The notes under the pieces are model-generated. The model did no database searches. It was not told where the DNA came from and worked only from the letters and a program-made list of their open reading frames with translations. This document shows, piece by piece, positions 17,688 through 26,288 of a stretch of 49,049 bases of DNA (position 1 is its first letter; every line of letters starts with the position of its first letter). Position numbers and translations under genes: made by a program. Source of the stretch: an uncultured Devosia sp. (GTDB taxonomy: Bacteria; Pseudomonadota; Alphaproteobacteria; Rhizobiales; Devosiaceae); contig NZ_CAMLHM010000027.1 of assembly GCF_946479885.1 (NCBI RefSeq), forward strand, positions 1 through 49,049, in the 5' to 3' direction.

Positions 17688-19247
17688 ATGAATGATCTGG
17701 CGATGACAGTGTTCGGCGCGCCCATCACCCTCAGCGGCAAGCCGCTGAGCTTTGCCGACATTGCCCGGATCGGCGCGCGCAAGGCCCGCCTGGTGGCCGA
17801 CGCCGATGCCCTGGTACGGGTCGCCCAGGCGCGCACCGTGGTCGAAGAGGCCATCGCCAACCACCAGCCCGTCTATGGCTCGACCACCGGCGTCGGTGCC
17901 ATGAAGGATGTCGAGTGGACCGATGACCAGCTCGACACCTTCAATATGGGTCTGGTCCGCGCCCACCATTTCGGCACCGGCGAGGCCTTTTCCAGCGAGA
18001 TCGTCCGCATCGCCATGGCGATCCGCGTCAACATGGCGCTGACCGGACGGGTGGGCTGCACCACCGATCTGGTGGATGCCTATCTGGCGCTGCTCTCGGC
18101 CGACGTGGTTCCCGTGGTTCGTCGCACCGGCTCGATCGGCTGCGCCGATATCGGCCTGATGGGTCAGATCGGCGCCGTGCTGACCGGGGCAGGCGAAGCC
18201 GTGTTCGACGGCCGCCGCCAGCCGGCCGGCGATGCCCTGGCCGCCGCTGGCCTCAAGGCCTTCCGCCTGGCGCCGCGCGACAGTCTTGCCTCGATATCGA
18301 CCAATGCGGTGGGCTATGCCGCCGCGGCCAGCGCCATTCGCGAGGCCGCGGGCGCGGTGCGCGTCATGCTGGCGACCGGGCTCACGACGGCCGGGGCATT
18401 GGGTGCCTCGCGCGATCCGTGGAAGGCGGTGGCCCACGTCGGCACCGAACGCGAAGCCGGCATCGGCGCCTGGCTCTACTTCAACGCCATGGGCTGGGAC
18501 TGGCCCAACGCCACCCACATCCAGGATCCGCTGTCGCTGCGCATGATGAGCCAGGTGTTCGCCACCGGCTTCGAGACGCTGGTCGCGGCGGGCAAGATCC
18601 TGCTGGCCGCCACCGGCCGGACGGACGACAATCCTGTGGTCGCCGGCGGGCAGGTGCTGACCTCGGGCGGTTCGCTGCCGCTCGATGTCACGGTGTTCCT
18701 GCAGACCGCGCAGCTGGGCCTGGCCCACATCGCGCGCAATTCCTTCAATCGCTGCGTGCTGCTGGGCAATGGCGGCCGGCGTGACCTGCCGGTCAATCTG
18801 GTCAAGCCCGGCGCCATCGCCACCGGCTTCGGGCCCATCATCAAGCTGGCCGGCGAGCTGTTTGCGCGCGTGCTGACCATGACCAACCCCATCTCGGCCA
18901 ATTCCATGGTCGTGGCCGGTGGGCTGGAGGACGAAGCGGCTTTCCTGCCGCTGGTGGTGGAGCGGCTGGAGCGCCAGGTGCTGGCCCTGCGGCGCCTCGC
19001 AGCCCTCGAAGCCATGCTGGCGGCGCAGGCCATGGACATATCCGGCGATACGCCCGGCAATGTCCCGGCCATCATTTACCGGCTGGTGCGCCAGCATGCT
19101 GACACATACTGGCAGGATCGGCCGCTATCGGCCGAAGTGGAAGCCGTCGAACAGGCCCTCGCCTCTGACGCGCTGATGAACGAACTAATTTCTCACTCGA
19201 CGATTATGGAGTTGGACGAGTTTTTCGCGCTGGGCCCAGTCGCCTAG
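17688..19247 (+). CDS. aromatic amino acid lyase homologue lacking MIO, probable ergothionase
   Basis: A 519-residue member of the histidine/phenylalanine ammonia-lyase fold. Family features are YGSTTGVGAMKD near residue 63, the GSIG segment at 148-151, QDPLSLRMMSQVFATGF and RTDDNPVV. Canonical enzymes build the MIO cofactor from Ala-Ser-Gly in GSVGASGDLAP; here the segment reads GSIGCADIGLMGQIG (Cys152-Ala153-Asp154), one residue shorter and without the serine. The INGTQ and GGNFHG motifs are also replaced. Ergothionase, which removes trimethylamine from ergothioneine to give thiourocanate, is a known MIO-free member of this fold. The downstream betaine-type importer and urocanase-like and hydantoin genes support this role. 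No clear ribosome site precedes the ATG. Confidence 0.75.
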   Translation: MNDLAMTVFGAPITLSGKPLSFADIARIGARKARLVADADALVRVAQARTVVEEAIANHQPVYGSTTGVGAMKDVEWTDDQLDTFNMGLVRAHHFGTGEAFSSEIVRIAMAIRVNMALTGRVGCTTDLVDAYLALLSADVVPVVRRTGSIGCADIGLMGQIGAVLTGAGEAVFDGRRQPAGDALAAAGLKAFRLAPRDSLASISTNAVGYAAAASAIREAAGAVRVMLATGLTTAGALGASRDPWKAVAHVGTEREAGIGAWLYFNAMGWDWPNATHIQDPLSLRMMSQVFATGFETLVAAGKILLAATGRTDDNPVVAGGQVLTSGGSLPLDVTVFLQTAQLGLAHIARNSFNRCVLLGNGGRRDLPVNLVKPGAIATGFGPIIKLAGELFARVLTMTNPISANSMVVAGGLEDEAAFLPLVVERLERQVLALRRLAALEAMLAAQAMDISGDTPGNVPAIIYRLVRQHADTYWQDRPLSAEVEAVEQALASDALMNELISHSTIMELDEFFALGPVA

Positions 19248-19342
19248 CACGTGCGGCCTCGCCCAATTCTGCCAAAGGATTACCCTAGGGACAGCCGGGA
19301 TTTAGGTCTCAACGATCAGGCCCGGAGAAAACGGAGAAACCA

Positions 19343-20254
19343 ATGCGCCTCACTTCCACGCTGCTGACCGCCGTTGCCGCACTCGCCATCACGCTGACCG
19401 CAGCCAATGCCCAGGTCGTCGTTTCGTCCAAGATCGACACCGAGGGCGGCGTTCTGGGCAACATCATCAAGCAGGTGCTCGAAGCCAACGATATTCCGGT
19501 CGAGGACCGCATCCAGCTGGGCGGCACGCCCATCGTGCGCGAGGCCATCACTGCCGGCGAAATCGACATCTATCCCGAATATACCGGCAACGCCGCCTTC
19601 TTCTTCGAGAAGGCCGATGACCCGCTGTGGAACAATGCTGCCTCGGCCTATGCCGAAGCCGCCAAGCTCGATTTCGACGCCAACAAGATCGTCTGGCTGA
19701 CCCCCTCGCCGGCCAACAACACCTGGGCCGTCGCCGTCCGCAACGATGTGGCCGAAGCCAACAAGCTCAATACCTTCACCGAATTCGGTGCCTGGGTTGC
19801 CGGCGGTGGCGAGGTCAAGCTTGCCGCTTCCGCCGAGTTCGTGAACTCGCCGGCTGCCCTGCCCAAGTTCCAGGAAGTCTATGGCTTTACCCTCAAGCCC
19901 GACCAGCTCGTGACCCTCAGCGGTGGCGATACGGCCGCGACCATCGCTGCCGCCGCGCAGCAGACCAACGGCGTCAACGCCGCCATGGTCTATGGCACCG
20001 ACGGCGGCATCGCCCCCTCGGGCCTCAAGGTGCTCGAAGACGACAAGGGCGTGCAGCCGGTTTACCAGCCCGCGCCGATCATCCGCGAGGAAGTGCTGGC
20101 CGAATACCCACAGATCGAAGAGCTGCTCAAGCCGGTGTTTGAAGGCCTGACGCTCGAAGTGCTGCAGGACCTCAACGGTCGCGTCCAGGTCGGCGGCGAA
20201 GCCGCCGCTGCCGTGGCCACCGACTACCTGACCAAGGGCGGCTTCTTGAAGTAA
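19343..20254 (+). CDS. betaine-type ABC importer substrate-binding protein (OsmX/OpuC-like), probable ergothioneine binder
   Basis: A 303-residue periplasmic protein of the OpuAC/OsmX class. A signal peptide covers residues 1-23 (cleaved after A-N-A). The mature part begins VVVSSKIDTEGGVLGNIIKQ, then GEIDIYPEYTGNAAFFF and GVNAAMVYGTDGGIAPSGL, all typical of quaternary-ammonium binders, with aromatic residues available for a cation box. GGAG lies 7 nt before the ATG. It starts 95 bp after the lyase-like gene. The usual ligands are glycine betaine and choline; ergothioneine is also a trimethylammonium betaine and is carried by related transporters (EgtU type) in other bacteria, so the catabolic neighbours favour it here. 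Confidence 0.82.
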   Translation: MRLTSTLLTAVAALAITLTAANAQVVVSSKIDTEGGVLGNIIKQVLEANDIPVEDRIQLGGTPIVREAITAGEIDIYPEYTGNAAFFFEKADDPLWNNAASAYAEAAKLDFDANKIVWLTPSPANNTWAVAVRNDVAEANKLNTFTEFGAWVAGGGEVKLAASAEFVNSPAALPKFQEVYGFTLKPDQLVTLSGGDTAATIAAAAQQTNGVNAAMVYGTDGGIAPSGLKVLEDDKGVQPVYQPAPIIREEVLAEYPQIEELLKPVFEGLTLEVLQDLNGRVQVGGEAAAAVATDYLTKGGFLK

Positions 20255-20280
20255 GGCGAACCGGGGTGGGGGACCTTCAA

Positions 20281-20405
20281 CCCCCACCCTCACTCCCTCC
20301 CCACAAGGGGGAGGGAAGTCTGTCCGGCGTGCGCGGTACTATTGTGCCACGGCACGTCGCCCCATCGCCTCCCTCCCTCTTGTGGGGAGGGACCGAGGGT
20401 GGGGG
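20281..20405. repeat. CTCCC-CACAAG-GGGAG type repeat after the binding-protein gene
   Basis: The arms 20281-20316 and 20370-20405 (CCCCCACCCTC, then TCCCTCCCCACAAGGGGGAG and its complement) pair along about 36 nt around a 53-nt centre. It lies between the binding-protein gene and the first permease of the same importer, the position where a stabilising 3' structure is expected. Confidence 0.85.
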
Positions 20406-20438
20406 TAAGCCTCCGCATACGCGAAACCCGGAGCCAGC

Positions 20439-21629
20439 ATGAGCATCGCCGATACCACGACCTCGGCAGACCGCCCCGCCTGGCTTTCGCTCGACAAGCT
20501 CGGCGTCCTCATCGCGCTGATAACAGCGGCCGGCGCCGCGCTGCCTTTCGCACTGTTTCGCGCCAATCGCATTGTGCCGGGCGAGCCGAAGTCCGTCTTG
20601 GACGCGCTGCCTGCCGCGCCATCGGCATTTCTCATTGCCGCGCTGCTGGTCGGTTTCGTGGTGGCGCTGCTGCGCTTTCAGATCCTGGTCAAACTGGCGG
20701 CCGCCTTCCTTGTGCTGGCCATACTCTTCATTTCCGTCGGCTGGTCCGGGAGTTATCTGACCCCAGAAGGCGACACCTTCGCCCGCGTTTCGCCTGGTGC
20801 TGGCTTCTGGCTGCTGGTCTTTGCGTTTGCCTTGCTGGTGACCGACGCGCTGACCCGCCTGCGCCTGGCGCCGCTCGTCCGCATCGCCATCCTGCTCGTG
20901 GTCGGCATCGCGGGCGCGGCCTTGTTGTGGAGCGGCAGCTGGAACGACCTCTCCATGCTCAAGGAATACAGCACGCGGGCCCCCGCCTTCTGGGCCGAGG
21001 CGCGCACCCACCTGGCACTGGCTTTCGGCTCCGTAGCGATCGCCACGGTCGTCGGCGTGCCGGTCGGCATCCTCTGCTACAAGGTACGGCCCTTGCGCGC
21101 GGCCGTGCTGAATGTGCTCAACATCGTTCAGACCATCCCCTCCATCGCCCTGTTTGGTCTCCTGATCGCGCCACTCGCCTGGGTGGCCGCCAATGTGCCG
21201 GGGGCGTCGGAGATCGGCATTTCGGGTATCGGGGCGGCGCCGGCCATGGTGGCCCTCTTCGCCTATTCGCTGCTGCCCATCGTGTCCAACACCGTGGTCG
21301 GCTTGCAAAGCGTATCGCCATCAGCGGTGGATGCCGCCAAGGGCATGGGCATGACCGGCACGCAGCGGCTGGTGCAAGTCGAACTGCCGCTGGCCTTCCC
21401 GGTCATCCTCACCGGCATCCGCATCGTGCTGGTGCAGAATATCGGCCTGGCTACCATCGCCGCGCTGATCGGCGGCGGTGGCTTTGGCGTCTTCGTCTTC
21501 CAGGGCATCGGGCAGACGGCCATGGACCTCGTCCTGCTGGGCGCCGTGCCGACGGTAGCCCTGGCCTTTGCTGCCGCAGTGGTGCTCGACGCGCTGGTGG
21601 AAATGACCAGCCGGGGAGGGCGGCGATGA
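20439..21629 (+). CDS. betaine-type ABC importer permease with extra N-terminal helices (YehY-like)
   Basis: A 396-residue permease. The C-terminal half (about 180-390) is a BPD_transp_1 domain with the EAA loop VDAAKGMGMTGTQRLVQVEL and the helical core VQNIGLATIAALIGGGGFGV. The N-terminal 170 residues add about four hydrophobic helices not found in the second permease, which matches the YehY-type layout. CCGGAG is 6 nt before the ATG. It should pair with the shorter permease downstream to form a heterodimeric channel. Confidence 0.85.
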   Translation: MSIADTTTSADRPAWLSLDKLGVLIALITAAGAALPFALFRANRIVPGEPKSVLDALPAAPSAFLIAALLVGFVVALLRFQILVKLAAAFLVLAILFISVGWSGSYLTPEGDTFARVSPGAGFWLLVFAFALLVTDALTRLRLAPLVRIAILLVVGIAGAALLWSGSWNDLSMLKEYSTRAPAFWAEARTHLALAFGSVAIATVVGVPVGILCYKVRPLRAAVLNVLNIVQTIPSIALFGLLIAPLAWVAANVPGASEIGISGIGAAPAMVALFAYSLLPIVSNTVVGLQSVSPSAVDAAKGMGMTGTQRLVQVELPLAFPVILTGIRIVLVQNIGLATIAALIGGGGFGVFVFQGIGQTAMDLVLLGAVPTVALAFAAAVVLDALVEMTSRGGRR

Positions 21630-21669
21630 ATGTGGCATTCAACATCGCCCTGAACTTTCGGTTCCTGCC

Positions 21670-21798
21670 CACCCTCCCTCTTGAGCGGAGGGTAGCGCCG
21701 CTCGGCCCGAAGGGCCGCAGCAGAGCTGGGGAGGGGGTAGATCTGTGGGCCACTGATGGACCCCCTCCCTCGATCCCTCCCCTCAAGGGGGAGGGAGG
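21670..21798. repeat. CTCCC-CTTGAG-GGGAG type repeat between permease and ATPase genes
   Basis: ACCCTCCCTCTTGAGCGGAG with an internal CGGCCCGAAGGGCCG hairpin is followed by GGGGAGGGGGTAGATCT and ends CTCCCCTCAAGGGGGAGGGA. A second short pair, GTAGATCT/AGATCTAC, encloses its right half. It separates the first permease from the ATPase by 214 bp within what is probably one transcript. Confidence 0.8.
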
Positions 21799-21843
21799 CG
21801 CAAGATCTACCGCGTTTGGCGTCACTCAAGGGAAGCGTGGTTC

Positions 21844-22779
21844 ATGATCGAGATCGACGACATCACCAAGAGCTACGACGGCACGGTCGTGGTCGATCGC
21901 GTGAACCTCACCATCGAGCCGCGCACCATCTGCGTCATCGTGGGCACGTCAGGCTCGGGCAAGACCACGCTGATGCGCATGATCAACAAGCTGGTCGAGC
22001 CCACCTCGGGCCATATCCGCATCGATGGCGAGGATATTGCGGGCATTCCAGCCTACGAGCTGCGCCGGCGCATCGGCTACGCCATCCAGGGGCATGGTCT
22101 GTTCCCACATCGCAGCGTGGGGCAGAATATCGCGACGGTGCCCAAGCTGCTCGGCTGGGACAAGGCCAAGATCGCCGCCCGCGTCGATGAACTGCTCAGC
22201 CTCTTCCAGCTCGATCCGGGCCAGTTCCGCGATCGGCTACCGCATGAGCTTTCGGGCGGCCAGCAGCAGCGCGTCGGGGTGGCGCGCGCCCTCGCGGCCT
22301 CGCCCAATATCCTGCTGATGGACGAACCCTATGGCGCGCTCGATCCGGTGATCCGGGCCAAGGCGCAGGAAGATCTGCTCGCCATCCAGCGCCAGTTCGG
22401 CACCACCATCGTTTTGGTGACCCACGACATGGAAGAGGCCATTCACCTGGGCCACACCATTGCCGTGATGGACAAGGGTAAGCTGCTGCAATGCGCGAAG
22501 CCCGCCGAGATCATCGCCAATCCCGCGACACCCTTCGTGGCTGAACTGATCGGCAGCAGCGAGCGGCCGTTCCGGCTGCTGTCGCTGGCCAGGGTGGCCG
22601 ACCACATCGAGGCCGGTGCAGTGGCCGGCGAGCCCATCGAGGCCAGCGCCTCGCTGCGCGATGCCTATGCCGAACTGCTGTGGTCGGGACGCCCGGCCCT
22701 GCCGGTGCGGCGTGATGGCCAGATCGTCGGCCAGGTGACGCTCAACGCTCTGAGCCGGCTGGCGGCGCGGCCACAATGA
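21844..22779 (+). CDS. betaine-type ABC importer ATP-binding protein (OpuA/YehX-like)
   Basis: A 311-residue ATPase. Walker A is GTSGSGKTT (about residues 35-43), the Q loop follows GYAIQGHGLFPH, the signature is LSGGQQQRVGVARAL and Walker B is ILLMDEPYGALDP. The last 75 residues form a CBS-like regulatory tail (IEASASLRDAYAELLWSGRP, ALPVRRDGQIVGQVT), usual in OpuA-type ATPases that sense ionic strength, but only one such repeat is visible. Its stop overlaps the second permease start by 4 bp. Confidence 0.87.
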   Translation: MIEIDDITKSYDGTVVVDRVNLTIEPRTICVIVGTSGSGKTTLMRMINKLVEPTSGHIRIDGEDIAGIPAYELRRRIGYAIQGHGLFPHRSVGQNIATVPKLLGWDKAKIAARVDELLSLFQLDPGQFRDRLPHELSGGQQQRVGVARALAASPNILLMDEPYGALDPVIRAKAQEDLLAIQRQFGTTIVLVTHDMEEAIHLGHTIAVMDKGKLLQCAKPAEIIANPATPFVAELIGSSERPFRLLSLARVADHIEAGAVAGEPIEASASLRDAYAELLWSGRPALPVRRDGQIVGQVTLNALSRLAARPQ

Positions 22780-23528
22780 CCGCGGGCAATCTCATCCGGC
22801 TGGTCGCGCTGGTCGTCCTGGTCCTGTTCCTGGCGAACCCCGAGCTATTCGCCGGCTTCTTCAGCCTGTTCACCAAGAATGGCCAGCCAGCCATCTACAA
22901 CCAGGGCAGCCTGCTCGATATCACGCTCAACCACCTGGCCATCGTCCTGGCGGCAACTTTGGCCTCCACGCTGATCGCGGTGGGCCTTGCCATAACAGTG
23001 ACCCGGCCGTTCGGCGCCGAATTCCTGCCGCTGTCGCGGTCCCTCGCCAATGTCGGGCAGACCTTTCCGCCGGTCGCCGTGCTGGCTTTGGCCGTGCCCA
23101 TGCTGGGCTTCGGCACGGCGCCGACCCTGGTGGCGCTGTTTCTCTATGGCTTGCTGCCGATCTTCGAAAACACCCTGACCGGCCTCGGCAACCTGCCGCC
23201 TGCGGTCACTGACGCCGCCAAGGGCGTCGGCATGACCGGCTGGCAGCGCCTGATCAAGGTGGAACTGCCGCTGGCCCTGCCGGTCATCCTCGCGGGCATC
23301 CGCCTGTCGGTGGTCATCTCGCTCGCCACCGCCACGATTGGCTCGACCGTGGCCGCAAGAACCCTGGGCGAAGTGATCATCGCCGGGCTTCTTTCGAGCA
23401 ACACCGCCTTCGTCCTGCAAGGCGGCCTTATCGTGGGCGTTCTGGCCGTGCTGCTCTATGATGCGCTGTCGGCGCTGGAACGCTGGCTGATGGCGCGGAC
23501 CGGGCAGTTGGGGAGGGCCGCGGCGTGA
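22776..23528 (+). CDS. betaine-type ABC importer permease 2 (YehW-like)
   Basis: A 250-residue permease with five to six hydrophobic helices and the EAA loop VTDAAKGVGMTGWQRLIKVE. It contains VISLATATIGSTVAARTLGE, the typical core of OpuB/YehW permeases. Length is normal for the short partner of a heterodimeric importer. The start overlaps the ATPase stop (ATGA). Confidence 0.86.
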   Translation: MTAGNLIRLVALVVLVLFLANPELFAGFFSLFTKNGQPAIYNQGSLLDITLNHLAIVLAATLASTLIAVGLAITVTRPFGAEFLPLSRSLANVGQTFPPVAVLALAVPMLGFGTAPTLVALFLYGLLPIFENTLTGLGNLPPAVTDAAKGVGMTGWQRLIKVELPLALPVILAGIRLSVVISLATATIGSTVAARTLGEVIIAGLLSSNTAFVLQGGLIVGVLAVLLYDALSALERWLMARTGQLGRAAA

Positions 23529-23552
23529 CTTCTCATCCGGCCGCGCAGTCGT

Positions 23553-23654
23553 CTCCCTCCCCCTTGTGGGGAGGGATCAAGGGTGGGGGTGAGTCACACG
23601 CTCCGCACCCAGTTCATACCCCCACCCTCATTCCCTCCCCACAAGGGGGAGGGA
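23553..23654. repeat. CTCCC-CTTGTG-GGGAG type repeat between importer and catabolic genes
   Basis: CTCCCTCCCCCTTGTGGGGA with GGGTGGGGG at the left pairs with CCCCCACCCTC and CCCTCCCCACAAGGGGGAGG at the right. It lies between the importer genes and the hydantoinase-like gene and may separate two transcript segments. Confidence 0.85.
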
Positions 23655-23682
23655 AGCCCGCGCAGAGTAGGTGGAGGCCATA

Positions 23683-25038
23683 ATGTCCGATTTCGATCTC
23701 GTCCTCTCCGGCACTGTCGTTCTGCCCGATCGTATTGTCGAACGCGGCTATGTTGCCGTCCGCGATGGCAAGATAGATCACGTCGGCGAAGGCACGGCGC
23801 CCGCAGCGCGCGAGCGCCATGTGCTCGGCGATGCGTTGATCCTCCCCGGGGCCATCGATGCGCAGACCCATTCGCTGAGCCAGAAAAACCAGGAAGACTT
23901 CATCTGGTCGACCCGCTCGGCGGCGGCTGGCGGCGTCACGACCATCGTCGACATGCCCTATGACGAGGGCAACCTCGTCTGCTCGGCCGAAGCCGTGCGC
24001 ATCAAGGTGGCTCACGCTGAGCCCCAGGCGCGGGTCGATTTCGCGCTCTATGGCACCATAAACCCGGAGGAGCGCGCCAGCCGTATCCTCGAGCAGGTCG
24101 AGGCCGGCGTCGCCGCCTTCAAGTTCTCCACCTTCGGCACCGACCCGATCCGCTTCCCGCGCATTCCGCCCGCTCTGCTGGAAGAGTGTTTTGCCGCCAT
24201 CGCGCCCACCGGCCTCACCGCCGGCGTCCACAACGAAGACGATGAGATGGTTCGATCAGCCATGGCCAAGGTCAAGGCCGCAGGGATCACCGACTATCGC
24301 GCCCATGCTCTCAGCCGCCCGCCACTGACCGAACTGCTGGCATCGCTGCAGATCTATGAGACCGGCGCCCAGACCGGCTGCCCGGCCCATGTTGTGCACT
24401 GCTCGCTCGGTCGCGGCTATGAAATCGCGCGCAGCTATCGCGACCAGGGCTATGCCGCCACCATCGAGGCCTGCATCCATTACCTTGTTCTCGACGAGGA
24501 AAACGACGTCGCCCGCCTCGGCGGCAAGGCCAAGATCAATCCGCCGATCCGTCCGCGAGCCGAAGTTGAAAAGCTGTGGGAGCATGTGCGGCAGGGCAAT
24601 GTGACCATGGTCAGCACCGATCACGTCAGTTGGTCGGAAAACCGCAAGAATTCTCCCAGCATGCTTGCCAATTCTTCCGGCGTGCCTGGCCTCGAAGTCA
24701 TGGTGCCGCTGTTCCTCACCGGGGCCGCCAAGCGTGGAGTACCCCTGACCTGGGCCGCGACGTTGATGGCGGCAAACCCGGCAAAGCACTTCCGGCTGAA
24801 CACCAAGGGAGCCCTCGAAACGGGGAAGGATGCAGATATCGCGGTGGTCGAACCGCGCACCTACGTCTACTTCGGCGCCGACAGTGGTCACAACGTCGTC
24901 GACTGGAGCCCGTATGATGACATGTTCCTGGACTACAAGGTGACGGGCACCTACCTGCGCGGCCAGCAGGTGTTCGATGGCGCCAATGTCGCCGAACCGG
25001 GAACCGGACGGTTCGTCAGACCGGAGGTCAGGGCTTGA
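23683..25038 (+). CDS. hydantoinase/dihydropyrimidinase-like amidohydrolase, probable hydantoin-5-propionate hydrolase
   Basis: A 451-residue cyclic amidohydrolase that should open a hydantoin-type ring. It has the candidate carboxylated lysine K147 in AGVAAFKFST, H183 in GVHNEDD, H236/H239 in CPAHVVHC and D313 in STDHVSW. The first metal motif is unusual: the expected D-x-H-x-H reads D59-A-Q61-T-H63, so one histidine ligand is glutamine. GGAGG is 5 nt before the ATG. The stop overlaps the next gene, an N-carbamoyl amino acid hydrolase, so the pair fits hydantoin to N-carbamoyl amino acid to amino acid. In this cluster the likely substrate is hydantoin-5-propionate. Plain hydantoin or pyrimidine use is the alternative. 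Confidence 0.8.
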   Translation: MSDFDLVLSGTVVLPDRIVERGYVAVRDGKIDHVGEGTAPAARERHVLGDALILPGAIDAQTHSLSQKNQEDFIWSTRSAAAGGVTTIVDMPYDEGNLVCSAEAVRIKVAHAEPQARVDFALYGTINPEERASRILEQVEAGVAAFKFSTFGTDPIRFPRIPPALLEECFAAIAPTGLTAGVHNEDDEMVRSAMAKVKAAGITDYRAHALSRPPLTELLASLQIYETGAQTGCPAHVVHCSLGRGYEIARSYRDQGYAATIEACIHYLVLDEENDVARLGGKAKINPPIRPRAEVEKLWEHVRQGNVTMVSTDHVSWSENRKNSPSMLANSSGVPGLEVMVPLFLTGAAKRGVPLTWAATLMAANPAKHFRLNTKGALETGKDADIAVVEPRTYVYFGADSGHNVVDWSPYDDMFLDYKVTGTYLRGQQVFDGANVAEPGTGRFVRPEVRA

Positions 25039-26288
25039 TTCCCAACACCCCCATCCGCCCCGATCGTATCGCCGCCGATATCGACGCACTGGCCGCCATC
25101 ACCGAGCCGGGTCGGCCATACACCCGCCGCGCCTTCACCCCGATGTTTTCAGAAGGCCGCAAATGGCTGGAAAGGGCCATGCAGGACGCCGGTGCGGTAA
25201 CGCGCATCGATGCTGCGGGCAACCTGGTCGGCACCATTCCGGGCAAGCGCCCCAATCTCGGCACCATCATGCTGGGCAGCCATTCCGACACCGTTCCCGA
25301 TGGCGGACGGTTCGATGGCATAGCCGGGGTCGTGGCGGCGCTCGAAGTGGCGCGGGCCATGCGCGACCGCGGCATGGTGCTGGAGCACACGCTGGAAGTG
25401 GTGGATTTCCTCGCCGAAGAAGTCTCGATTTTCGGCGTCTCCTGCATCGGCAGTCGCGGCATGACCGGCACAAGGCCGGCTGAATGGCTGGCCCGCAGCA
25501 GCGACGAGCTGACGCTGGAAGCGGGCATTATCCAGGTCGGTGGTGACCCTCGGCTTCCGGCGCGTCGCGACGACATCAAGGCCTTTCTCGAGCTCCATAT
25601 CGAGCAGGGGCCGGTGCTGCAGCACGAGAAACTGGATGTTGGCGTGGTAACGGCCATTGCCGGCATCACGCGCATCGAGGTGATTGTCGAGGGCAGGGCG
25701 GACCATGCCGGGACGACGCCCATGGGTTCGCGCAAGGATGCCCTGACCACCGCGGCCTGGATTGCCCTTGGCGTCGAGGAACTAGCCCGGGCCCTGGCCA
25801 GCGGCGAAGCGCATTTCGCGGCCACTGTCGGCGAGTTCGAGATGACCCCCAACGCGGCCAATGTCGTGCCGGCCAGGGTGCGGATGCTCATCGACGCCCG
25901 CGCCGAGCGGCGGGATGACATGGACCGCTTTGTCGACGAACTCGACCGGGGCGTCGCCGCTATTGCCGAGAAGACCGGCGTGACGGTCTCGGTGCCGCGC
26001 ATCGTTTCCGACAACCAGCCGACGCCCTGCAATGCCGAACTGCTCGATGTGCTCGACGCCGCCTGCGAAACGGCGGGCGCCAATCATCGCCGCATGGTTT
26101 CGGGCGCCGGGCATGACACGGCGTGGATGGCCCGGATCACTCGGGCCGCCATGATCTTTGTGCCCTGTACCGATGGCCGCAGCCACGCGCCGGACGAGTT
26201 CGCCACGTCAGATGACATCGCGCTGGGCGCGGCAGTCCTGCTGGACGCTGTGCTGGCGCTCGATACCAAACTGCAAGGAAATACCTGA
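25035..26288 (+). CDS. M20 N-carbamoyl-L-amino acid hydrolase / allantoate amidohydrolase family
   Basis: A 417-residue zinc amidohydrolase. Metal and catalytic residues are visible: H83 in GSHSDTV, D94 in FDGIAG, E128-E129 in LAEEVSIFG, H188 in LELHIEQGP and the late histidine in SGAGHDTAW. HAGTTPMGSRKDAL marks the dimerisation lid. The TTG start overlaps the preceding stop (TTGA) and has GGAGG 7 nt upstream. Adjacent to a hydantoinase it would release CO2 and ammonia from an N-carbamoyl amino acid; here the proposed product is L-glutamate. Family members also use allantoate or beta-ureidopropionate. Confidence 0.85.
   Translation: MIPNTPIRPDRIAADIDALAAITEPGRPYTRRAFTPMFSEGRKWLERAMQDAGAVTRIDAAGNLVGTIPGKRPNLGTIMLGSHSDTVPDGGRFDGIAGVVAALEVARAMRDRGMVLEHTLEVVDFLAEEVSIFGVSCIGSRGMTGTRPAEWLARSSDELTLEAGIIQVGGDPRLPARRDDIKAFLELHIEQGPVLQHEKLDVGVVTAIAGITRIEVIVEGRADHAGTTPMGSRKDALTTAAWIALGVEELARALASGEAHFAATVGEFEMTPNAANVVPARVRMLIDARAERRDDMDRFVDELDRGVAAIAEKTGVTVSVPRIVSDNQPTPCNAELLDVLDAACETAGANHRRMVSGAGHDTAWMARITRAAMIFVPCTDGRSHAPDEFATSDDIALGAAVLLDAVLALDTKLQGNT

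Noticed and set aside
15130..17691. Long plus-strand frames opposite DUF3422 and the LysR-type gene
   Set aside because: Shadow frames of GC-rich codons without recognisable domains or ribosome sites.
17661..19097. Long minus-strand frame of 478 codons opposite the lyase-like gene
   Set aside because: Composition is typical of an antisense shadow (His, Gln, Gly, Arg) and it overlaps a well-supported gene.
19343..23528. Plain osmoprotectant (glycine betaine) transporter
   Set aside because: Kept only as the alternative; the importer lies between catabolic genes in one direction of transcription.
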